A DNA stretch of 64,000 nt, from assembly GCA_963576565.1 (NCBI GenBank), contig OY755044.1, positions 53,725,783 to 53,789,782 on the forward strand, written 5' to 3'. Under the pieces are notes generated by a model that was given only the letters and a program-made list of their open reading frames with translations, was not told the origin of the DNA and did no database searches. A program made the position numbers and the translations under genes. Positions 12,929 through 22,506 of the stretch are shown piece by piece; the first letter of the stretch is position 1, and every line of letters begins with the position of its first letter. Source of the DNA: Aspidapion aeneum. Taxonomy: Eukaryota; Arthropoda; Insecta; Coleoptera; Brentidae.

Positions 12929-13362
12929 CGAGGGGTGAACAGCTAACCCAAAATGTGTACACCGATTGTGAAAATCCACAATCTTGTGCTAAGATTGTGA
13001 GGGGATTGGGGACGGCGTAGGGGGGCGGTCCCATCAAAATTCTTGTGACCAAAAAAAAAAAAACAAAAAGGTCATCATGTCTAAAGCACAGATCACCTTG
13101 ATCCGTGTCTATAGTTTCCTTTGCCGCCCTCTTAATTTACTGTTACCGGCCCTGCTACTTAATAACCGAGGGGTGACCAGCTAACCCCAAAATATGTACA
13201 CCGATTGTGAAAATCCACAATCTTTTGCTAAGATTGTGAGTGATTGTGTACAGATTGTGAGGGATTGTGGTGAGATTGTGACTGATTGGGAGGGATTGTG
13301 TAAAGATTGTGAACAGATTGTGAGAAATGTGTACACCGATTGTGAGAGCTGTTCACCCCTTG
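12929..13362. mobile_element. hAT-like MITE with GATTGTGAGG array, 8-bp TSD
   Basis: The left end is CGAGGGGTGAACAGCT and the right end is the reverse complement of CAAGGGGTGAACAGCT. The flanks 12921-12928 and 13363-13370 are both GTGTTTAG, an exact 8-bp duplication as made by hAT transposases. The interior is largely short repeats of GATTGTGAGG. A second left end (CGAGGGGTGACCAGCT) occurs inside at about 13165, so this is a nested or rearranged pair. The orthologous copy inside the other 6.4-kb element is 38264-38657. Confidence 0.85.
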
Positions 13363-14742
13363 GTGTTTAGTAAAAAACAGTCAAATCAGAATGTTCAAAA
13401 AAAAAATAGTGTTTCTTAATGACAAATTATGTCATGACACAATGTTTGAATCCATCAGATCAAAAAATATTTTTTTAATCTCATTGGTTTGATGACACTC
13501 TGTTTTTTTTACTTCAAGTCAAGCGGCTTTAGTAGTCTGTTTATTTAGACTTACCTGGTTCCGAGCAGAGTGCACCAGAGTCAATTGCCAGTACCAAGCA
13601 CTGTGGGAATTCTCCCCTTGCAATTACCAATTACTGAGAGTGTGTGGGGCCTCATTTAAAGAACTTGGACCAAGCTTGTATGTTGTCATGTTATTATATT
13701 TTTTGTATAAACAGCCTTACAGTTTCCTTCTGTAATGATATCTTATGTCATGCTATGTCTTATGATATGCTATGTTTCTGTATAAACCCAGCTTAAGGGT
13801 TTCTGATGGCGATGGCCAATACAATGTTTTTTGCTTCCCACTGGTGGGGTACTGTGGTAGGGCACGTAATAACTTTATCTTCTAACGTTCGCACTATTTT
13901 TAATTGAAATATTTGTTTATTTTGTTGTTGTGACACCGCCCAAGATGAAAGATAACATCTGTGACTCTTCTTTTTTTTTCGTATTACCTATTGGGCCAAT
14001 TGCTAGAAGGCAAGTTAGCTAGAAATCAACATTATTTAGGCTTAAATATTAAAAAATAATTTGTCTAGAGGTAAACTGCTGAAACCAATGAGACGGCCGA
14101 GGCGGCCATGATGGTTTTCCAATTTATTTTTCTTTAAATTTATGGACTAAAAAATATTAATTTGCAGGGGATCCCGGGCCTAAATAAATTCTAGAAAGTG
14201 CTAAATTCAATAAAATATGACTAAGAATTGATTTATCAGGTATTTAGAGGATAATTGTAATAAAATAATTTCTAACCTAAAAACAAACACTGAAAAAAAA
14301 CGTTTATTATTCTGAATTTTCGAGGCGCTTGCGTTTTGACGAGCCATCTTGACCTGTTTCATCAGAAAAGTTAACCTGGCAAACATTTTGACGATGAAAA
14401 CCGCCTTTTTTGCGCGATTATATCACAGTAGTGTAGAACATAACAAGTTTTTCTTCAGCCATTTTAGTAAAGTCTCTGTCCATTACAGGAAATAGTTATT
14501 TTGCAATAGATGCCATTGTTTCTTGTTTATTTCTAGACAAAATTACTTTAATGTTAACGTGCTATATTTTGGAGCTCTTATGGACACCTTGAGAGCTAAA
14601 CAAAGATTGCCTAATCAGCAACGACAACACTTTAGAAGCTGCTTAGCTGTGAAACGGCATACAGCTGTAATAGCTATTTTACATTCAGTTTTGCTCTTAA
14701 AGGGTTTTGGTAGCTGTTTTTCAGCAATTTGTGTTACTTGGG

Positions 14743-16605
14743 AATTTGATCTTTAATAATCGCGCCACGATTTTAAAAATATCTAATGTACCAGTAACGC
14801 TATTGGTACATCTAGACAGTAGTAATCTAGCAAATTATTTTTATTTTTTTTGTGAAATTTTATAATAAAATCGTTTAACTAAAAAAAATATATATATTTA
14901 TTTTATTGCAAAAAATCATAGAATTTTACTGAATCTCACGACATTAATTTTAGACCGATCAAAATAAAGTTTTTTACTCGGAGGAGGTATTTAGAGGAAA
15001 GATAAAATAAAAACTGTCATGCAGTACATATTAATTACTACAATAAACCTACGTCCTTTTAGACTTTAGACTAACTAAGAACAAATACGAGAGAAACGAG
15101 ACCATTTTTACCCCTGTAGCTACGAAAACTTGTTGAGTGTATATAAGTTGAACGTATATTGCTAAGCTTCTTTATTTTTCGCATTATTCTTTTGCAAAAT
15201 GGCCCGGCTGGTTATCCTGTCCGAGGGCTTCATCGGTGCTAACTTTTTTACTTTAAAAGGCATTGAAACATCCAATATATGCCCAGGCGATGCCCTCGAA
15301 GTCCACTAACTTTGGTGAAAAACATTTTTGACAACCCAAAAAAAGCTCCGGTCATTTTAAAGAATTTGTGACGACCTACCCAGCAATGGATCGGAAAAGC
15401 CCAGGCAATTCCCGCAAGACCCGGGAAATGCCCAGACAAGGCCCCCGCAATGCCCCGGAAGTGCCCCTATCTGTACGCCAAATTATAAGACGACGTTGCG
15501 TCGCGTCTTCGACAAGATACACGCTATACTGGGCTGACAACGAAGTAGCCCGAATGGTCACCCTAACTTCTCAAGCCAATAAAATTATATGAAGAGCGGG
15601 CGTGTGTCGCGAAACAATGCATGTCTAGCGAGTTGACACGGGATCATTGCGTGAACAGTTTACTCAAGAGAAAGGGTATTAAAATAGAAATACAGTGGTG
15701 GCCAAAATAATAAGAATGCCCTAAAACTGAATAAAGATCTGATCCTGCTCTAACTATAAAAAAAAGTAGAGGTATAATTAAACATTCAATCTATTTCTCA
15801 TTTCACAAGCTAGGGCAATTTTTCGCACCAAATGTTGTAGTGCCTTTCTGCCACGTTAAAAAAAAAGATAGTGTAGTTTTAGGCGACCAGTACTATTCGA
15901 AAGAGGGGTAAAATATTTCTATATGTGTTTTTTTTCATGGGGTTAGTTGGATAACTCTATAAAGCATTGGAAATTGTCACAGAAATATTAGCTTCTACTT
16001 TTGTCTTAAGATAATTCAGTCGTAAAAAAAGGTGAGCCTTATACCCCTCATCTACCTTACATCACTGTAATATTCTATTAATTTTTTAAGATTTAACTCA
16101 AAAAACTATCAAAGTTAACAAAGTACATAACTTAAAATGTATACCTAGCTTATTTGATTAAAAGTTAAATATTACTTACTTACATTTTCATAAACCCTGT
16201 TTTCCTATTAATTAGTTAAAAAAATAACGTTTTTCATTTGAAATAAATTTAGAAAAAAAAACTTTTTGAAAACAAGCTTTTATAAAATGGACTAAAAAGC
16301 ATAAAATAATATTTTGAGTGTTCTGATATCATAATAATAAAAGCGATGTTTTTTTTTCTAAATTTATTTTAAAATTTTTAGATTTGTCTAAGTCTATGCA
16401 TTTCAGCTTGCGCATCGATATTGCAGGGAGTCTTTCCTGTCAATTTTAAAATATCTGTCTTCGATGAGAAGGCCGTCCAACAAAGGCGACATATGCTAAA
16501 ACTGTCGTTATTATTATGATCATTATACGCAAGGATTAATTATTTTGGTCGAGATCGAACAAACTAACCTCTTCTACGCCCCCCCCCCTTTTTAGTGAGA
16601 GAACA
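14743..16605. other. Non-coding stretch, possible Tc1-type end
   Basis: No gene is supported. A sequence at about 15693-15716, CAGTGGTGGCCAAAATAATA, resembles the terminal repeat of Tc1-type transposons. A convincing partner is lacking; AATTATTTTGGTCGAGATCG near 16534-16553 is a weak candidate. The open frames near 15370-15590 overlap on opposite strands in a GC-richer patch and show no domain. Confidence 0.35.
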
Positions 16606-17535
16606 TGTGAATTTTGAAATCAATCAGATACCTACGTGGAAGTCAGTTGAAAGTAGTCAGAAAAACTCGTCATTAAATCGTCCATTTTGAATCCGCCATA
16701 TTGAATTTTTGTAATCAGATCAAAAATTCGTAATCCTCATTCCCAAAAACACCCAGATACCAATTTTGGTGGAAATCCGACAAACTAAAATTTTACCCCC
16801 TCTCCGCCCTCCACGTTAGGGGGGAGGTAGAGTCCCTGTATGTTGACTTATATCCAAATATGTCAACATACAGGGACTCTAGGGGGAGGTAGGCAGTCAG
16901 TGATACCACATTATTGGATTTTCATCGGAACTATAACGGTATGCGAAATTTGAGGTCAATCGGATACGTGGAAGTCAGTTGAAAGTAATCAGAAAAACTT
17001 GACATTAAATCGTCCATTTTGAATCCGCCATATTGAATTTTTGTAATCTGATTAAAAATTCGTTATCCTCATCCTCAAAAACCCCCAGATACCAATTTTG
17101 GTGGAAATCCAACAAACTAAAATTTTACCCCCTCTCCGCCCACCAGGTTAGGGGTGTGGTAGGCAGTCAGTTATACCACATTATTGAATTGTCATCGGAA
17201 CTATAACGGTATGCGAAATTTGAAGTCAATCGGATACGTGGAAGTCAGTTGAAAGTAATCAGAAAAACTTGACATTAAATCGTCCAATTTGAATCCGCCA
17301 TATTGAATTTTTATAATCTGATCAAAAATTCGTAATTCTCATACTCCAAAAACCCCCAGATACCAATTTTGGTTGAAATCGGACAAACTAAAGTTTTACT
17401 CCCTCTCCATCCCCCACGTTAGGGGGAGGTAAGTACCAGATGAAACCATATTATTGTATTGTCATCGGAACTAAGACGCTATGCGAAATTTGAAGTTAAT
17501 CGGATGTTTGGAAGTTCTTCAAAAATGAGTTGCAA
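16606..17535. repeat. ~271-bp tandem repeat, about three and a half units
   Basis: The motif ATGCGAAATTTGARGTCAATC recurs at about 16940, 17210 and 17481, and a related GAATTTTGAAATCAATC starts the first unit near 16609. Units carry CGTCCATTTTGAATCCGCC and a C-rich block followed by GTTAGGGGGAGG. The first unit is longer because of the hairpin insertion at 16830-16879. A tetranucleotide array follows. Confidence 0.8.
16830..16879. mobile_element. 50-bp perfect-stem hairpin insertion
   Basis: GAGTCCCTGTATGTTGAC is followed by a 14-base loop and its exact reverse complement. The hairpin is flanked on both sides by GGGGGAGGTA. Other units of the surrounding 271-bp repeat hold this sequence once, without the hairpin, so the hairpin is a real insertion with a target duplication of at least 10 bp. 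Confidence 0.75.
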
Positions 17536-17544
17536 TATTTGATT

Positions 17545-17607
17545 ACATACATACCCACATACATACATACATACATACATACATACATACATACATACAT
17601 ACATACA
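17545..17607. repeat. (ACAT)n microsatellite
   Basis: This is a tetranucleotide ACAT/CATA run of about 63 bp with one interruption (ACCC near 17555), at the end of the 271-bp tandem repeat. Confidence 0.9.
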
Positions 17608-17862
17608 GGTGAAGTTAAATAAAAGCTTGTAATAATAAAAGGGCGTACACGCCAAATTCTAAAATACCTTCGAATAAAAAAAACCTTTAAAAATTTTTAT
17701 ATACCAGGTGGGCCAAAAAAACCGGACATTTTTTTTCATTATAACTTTTGAACTGTAGAATTGATTTTAATGGGAACAAACTGCACTTCGCAGCGAATTA
17801 ATCAGACTTGTTTAAATATAGAAATAAAATTTCGGACTTCCATTGTCTTTATTTATTTTAAA

Positions 17863-17907
17863 ACACGACGTTTCGGTTAGTAAGTATCTCTAACCGTTAT
17901 CAAGTGT
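17863..17907 (-). ncRNA. Hammerhead-like ribozyme motif (Penelope 3' region)
   Basis: On the minus strand: ACAC, core UUGAUAA, a stem GGUUAG/CUAACC, GAAA, then CGUC and GUGU closing stem I. Penelope-like elements are known to carry minimal type I hammerheads. Against the canonical CUGANGA the first and sixth bases are changed. One extra C precedes stem II. Confidence 0.6.
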
Positions 17908-17938
17908 AAACTAAACAATCTAGTCTCTAGGCTACTAC

Positions 17939-20295
17939 TTATACTACTTGGTATGCAGTCAGGTGTGACGGCCCGCCCCCTTTTTTAATCCTAAGACGCC
18001 TGTTTTCCCTAAGGAGTGGTTTCCATATGTTTGGTATGTCCGTGCTTGGTTGACTGAAGACTTCTTTATTCTGCATTATATACACAGCTTCAATAAACTT
18101 TCGTTTTCGCCAATGCGACTCCTTATGTAAAACTTTAGCTTCTGACCACTGAATCCTGTGATCATTTGACCATGCATGATCTGCTAAACCGGATTTTTCA
18201 ATATCCCCTAATTGGGTACTTTTTAGATGTTCATTTACTCTAACCTGAAGAGGGCGTTTCGTTTCACCTATATATGATTTACCACACTCACACGGGATTT
18301 GGTAAATACATTCCTTATTATTTGAGGGATTGTCTGGTTTTGTTTTAGTTACAAAACTTCTTGTCGTATTTCCCGAAGAAAATACTGTTTTTATATTATA
18401 GTGTTTAGCTATTCGTCTTATGTTTTCTGAAATCCCTTGAACATATGGAATGTTAATAACACCTAACGGATTATTATTTTGAGAATTTGGTGCATTTAGT
18501 TTGTTTTTAATTTTAAATATCGTTGAGTTTATTAATTTCTCGGAATAACCATTCTGTTGTAAGTCCTTTTTAATGTTGTTAATTTCTGTGGTTAATTCTT
18601 CATTATTACTACAAATATTTACGGCTCTTAAATACAAACTTCTTATAACTCCTTGTTTTGTTGCAACAGAATGATTAGACTTAAAATTTAGGTACTGTCC
18701 CGTGTGTGTAGGTTTCCTATATACAGTGGTTTGAATGCTTCTGTCTAATCGTTTGACAAGAACATCCAAAAAAGGTAAGGCCGAATCTTTTTCAATTTCC
18801 ATGGTGCACTTGATTGTTGTTCGAATACCGTTTAAATGGTGTAGAAAATTTTGTAGTTCGTCATCATTTTCCGGCCATATAATAAATGTGTCATCCATGT
18901 ATCGTAGCCATAGTTTTGGTTTGACTCTTGCTGTGTTGATCGCATGGCCCTCGAACCACTCCATGTAGATGTTTGCTACCACTGGCGAAAGAGATGAACC
19001 CATTGGGAGTCCATCATTTTGCGCGTAAAACTTATCTTTCACTTGAAAGTAAGAGTAACGGAGACAGAGCTCCAAAAAATCCATCACCCCCTCCACCGAT
19101 AGCGTTGTTCTCTCGTGAAGTGTATTATCAGTTTGTAATTTGTTTTTAATGATACTGAGTGACTCATTTATTGGCACGTTGGAGTAGAGACTTTCTACAT
19201 CAAAACTTACAAATCTATCGCCGGGATCTAATTCGATACCTTTTAAAACCTCCACAAAATGTTCCGAGTTTTTGACAAAAGATTCGGACTTACCCTGTAG
19301 TGGTTGAATTATGTCCAACAAAAACCTCGACAAAGTGCTGGTCGGTGAGTCCCTGGAGCTGGTAATTGGTCGCAGTGGTATATCCTTCTTATGGATCTTC
19401 CATAAAAATGTGGTGCCTTACTGTGGTGTGGAGTCAGGCGGGATCTAGCAGCGTCCGGGATATTTTCAGCATACTTCTTCAAAGTCCTGTAGATGCGTCC
19501 TTCTATGGTGGTGGTTGGGTCTTTGGGTAGTTGCTTGTAGTCTCCTTTCTCCAGAACTTCTTGGATCTTTTTGTCGTAAGTCTCGACATCCATGATCACC
19601 GTTGCGTTTCCTTTGTCGGCCGGTAGAATCTTGATTGATTTGTCAGCCTGTAGGTTCTTGATTGCCCGTTGTTCTTGACTGGTGATGTTTGTCTTTTGTT
19701 ACTTCTTTCTGTCCAACGTTGTTCTTACTTTATGGCGAAACTCATCAGCTTCGGGTTGAGGTAGACTAACAGTCTCTATTGCCGCAATAATTTCCAGTGT
19801 CGGTGTCTGTGCCGGTGCAATGGCGAACTTAAGTCCCTTACTGAGTACCAATTCTTCGTTGGTGCTCAGAGTCCTTTTGGAGATGTTCACTATAGTGCTT
19901 GGTGTTGTTGAGTCTGTTCTATCTTGAGTACGTGTCTGTAGTTTCTTAAGTTTTTCTCGGTGAGTTGATCGTATCTTCTGTCGTTCTCTGTTGCACGTAC
20001 TGTCAATTTTACTCAATATCGGTTCGTAGTCTTCCTCCCATGTGTGTCGTCTAATTTCGTCAAATCGCTCCTCCATGTCGGCGTTGAAGTTGGCTTTTCT
20101 CCATCGATGGTAACTGATTTGGGATCGGATTAGTGCTTGGCTGGTCCTCTCTAAGATCTTCTTCGTTCTCTCTCCCGGAAAGTTGGCTTTTAGGCGGAAA
20201 CCAACCGGAATGACACCACTGTCGCGCGCCTCGCACAAGAATGAAATGTGTTCTTTTTCCTTTATCACTTTAAGTTTGGTCTTCTCGTAGCCTCT
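17939..20295 (-). pseudogene. Penelope-like RT/GIY-YIG polyprotein, minus-strand copy
   Basis: Read from 20295 downwards, this copy has the longer N terminus of the two (about 72 further residues before ERFDEIRRHTW). It then has a Lys/Arg-rich coiled region, the RT core with SFDVESLYSNVP, GLPMGSSLSPVVANIYME and the catalytic RYMDDTF, and a C-terminal GIY-YIG domain (CIYQIPCECGKSYIGE), the domain order of Penelope-like proteins. Two lesions break it: a CAA to TAA change at about 19698 and a deletion of roughly seven bases near 19398 that shifts the frame just upstream of the RT core. The C terminus to the stop at 17939 is preserved. The first few codons of the open frame above 20295 belong to the antisense of the other copy, so I do not use that start. 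Confidence 0.87.
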
Positions 20296-22430
20296 GAGGA
20301 GGAGCGATTTGACGAAATTAGACGACACACATGGGAGGAAGACTACGAACCGATACTGAGTAAAATTGACAGTACGTGCAACAGAGAACGACAGAAGATA
20401 CGATCAACTCACCGAGAAAAACTTAAGAAACTACAGACACGTACTCAAGATAGAACAGACTCAACAACACCAAGCACTATAGTGAACATCTCCAAAAGGA
20501 CTCTGAGCACCAACGAAGAATTGGTACTCAGTAAGGGACTTAAGTTCGCCATTGCACCGGCACAGACACCGACACTGGAAATTATTGCGGCAATAGAGAC
20601 CGTTAGTCTACCTCAACCCGAAGCTGATGAGTTTCGCCATAAAGTAAGAACAACGTTGGACAGAAAGAAGCAACAAAAGACAAACATCACCAGTCAAGAA
20701 CAACGGGCAATCAAGAACCTGCAGGCTGACAAATCAATCAAGATTCTACCGGCCGACAAAGGAAACGTAACGGTGATCATGGATGTCGAGACTTACGACA
20801 AAAAGATCCAAGAAGTTCTGGAGAAAGGAGACTACAAGCAACTACCCAAAGACCCAACCACCTCCATAGAAGGACGCATCTACAGGACTTTGAAGAAGTA
20901 TGCTGAAAATATCCCGGACGCTGCTAGATCCCGCCTGACTCCACACCACAGTAAGGCACCACATTTTTATGGATTACCAAAGATCCATAAGAAGGATATA
21001 CCACTGCGACCAATTACCAGCTCCAGGGACTCACCGACCAGCATTTTGTCGAGGTTTTTGTTGGACATAATTCAACCACTACAGGGTAAGTCCGAATCTT
21101 TTGTCAAAAACTCGGAACATTTTGTGGAGGTTTTAAAAGGTATCGAATTAGATCCCGGCGATAGATTTGTAAGTTTTGATGTAGAAAGTCTCTACTCCAA
21201 CGTGCCAATAAATGAGTCACTCAGTATCATTAAAAACAAATTACAAACTGATAATACACTTCACGAGAGAACAACGCTATCGGTGGAGGGGGTGATGGAT
21301 CTTTTGGAGCTCTGTCTCCGTAACTCTTACTTTCAAGTGAAAGATAAGTTTTACGCGCAAAATGATGGACTCCCAATGGGTTCATCTCTTTCGCCAGTGG
21401 TAGCAAACATCTACATGGAGTGGTTCGAGGGCCATGCGATCAACACAGCAAGAGTCAAACCAAAACTATGGCTACGATACATGGATGACACATTTATTAT
21501 ATGGCCGGAAAATGATGACGAACTACAAAATTTTCTACACCATTTAAACGGTATTCGACCAACAATCAAGTGCACCATGGAAATTGAAAAAGATTCGGCC
21601 TTACCTTTTTTGGATGTTCTTGTCAAACGATTAGACAGAAGCATTCAAACCACTGTATATAGGAAACCTACACACACGGGACAGTACCTAAATTTTAAGT
21701 CTAATCATTCTGTTGCAACAAAACAAGGAGTTATAAGAAGTTTGTATTTAAGAGCCGTAAATATTTGTAGTAATAATGAAGAATTAACCACAGAAATTAA
21801 CAACATTAAAAAGGACTTACAACAGAATGGTTATTCCGAGAAATTAATAAACTCAACGATATTTAAAATTAAAAACAAACTAAATGTACCAAATTCTCAA
21901 AATAATAATCCGTTAGGTTTTATTAACATTCCATATGTTCAAGGGATTTCAGAAAACATAAGACGAATAGCTAAACACTATAATATAAAAACAGTATTTT
22001 CTTCGGGAAATACGATAAGAAGTTTTGTAACTAAAACAAGACCAGACAATCCCTCAAATAATAAGGAATGTATTTACCAAATCCCGTGTGAGTGTGGTAA
22101 ATCATATGTAGGTGAAACGAAACGCCCTCTTCAGGTTAGAGTAAATGGACATCTAAAAAGTACCCAATTAGGGGATATTGAAAAATCCGGTTTAGCAGGT
22201 CAAATGATCACAGGATTCAGTGGTCAGAAGCTAAAGTTTTACATAAGGAGTCGCATTGGCGAAAACGAAAGTTTATTGAAGCTGCGTATATAATGCAGAA
22301 TAAAAAAGTTTTCAGTCAACCAAGCACGGACATACCAAACATATGGAAACCACTCCTTAAGGAAAACAGGCGTCTTAGGATTAAAAAAGGGGGCGGGCCG
22401 TCACACCTGACTGCATACCAAGTAGTATAA
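20296..22430 (+). pseudogene. Penelope-like RT/GIY-YIG polyprotein, plus-strand copy
   Basis: The frame is open from the junction with the inverted copy (about 20296) to 22293. The ATG at 20248 lies in the antisense of the other copy and is not the native start. The RT core is intact: GLPMGSSLSPVVANIYME at about 21367 and RYMDDTF at about 21476. The GIY-YIG domain begins near 22068 (CIYQIPCECGKSYVGE). A deletion of about ten bases near 22196, relative to the other copy, shifts the frame inside the endonuclease domain; the original C terminus continues in another frame to a stop near 22430. Truncated at the 5' end and shifted at the 3' end, it is unlikely to be functional although the RT core is clean. 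Confidence 0.87.
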
Positions 22431-22461
22431 GTAGTAGCCTAGAGACTAGATTGTTTAGTTT

Positions 22462-22506
22462 ACACTTGATAACGGTTAGAGATACTTACTAACCGAAACG
22501 TCGTGT
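22462..22506 (+). ncRNA. Hammerhead-like ribozyme motif (Penelope 3' region)
   Basis: Stem I is ACAC (22462-22465) with GUGU (22503-22506), the core UUGAUAA is 22466-22472, stem II GGUUAG/CUAACC closes a nine-base loop, and GAAA is 22495-22498, followed by CGUC. The arrangement is that of a minimal type I hammerhead with an almost absent stem III. Activity is not established. Confidence 0.62.

Larger units (their letters stand above)
8306..14742. mobile_element. 6.4-kb non-coding TIR element, copy 1
   Basis: The element begins CCCAAGTAACACAAA and ends with its reverse complement. The flanking dinucleotide is AA on both sides (8304-8305 and 14743-14744). A second nearly identical copy lies at 33655-40035. 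I find no transposase; open frames stay under about 95 codons. Nested inside are a LINE 3' end (11907-12050, reversed), a hAT-like MITE (12929-13362) and an inverted pair around GTAAAGAAACCGGTTG (about 8730-8750 and 10755-10780). A tandem ~83-bp duplication lies at about 12230-12390. It should move using transposase made elsewhere. The superfamily is unresolved. Confidence 0.85.

Noticed and set aside
14523..14756. A 77-codon frame at the right end of the 6.4-kb element
   Set aside because: It reads through the TIR into flanking DNA in both copies, with different C termini, and has no recognisable domain.
15695..16553. A complete Tc1 element
   Set aside because: Only one plausible terminal repeat is seen; the partner is weak and no transposase remnant lies between.
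18735..18968. Antisense frames in the two Penelope copies (also 21411-21644)
   Set aside because: The same antisense sequence occurs in both copies because the sense RT is conserved; there is no independent evidence for a product.
20248..20295. ATG 20248 as the start of the plus-strand Penelope protein
   Set aside because: The first codons are antisense of the inverted copy; the native sequence begins only at the junction near 20296.
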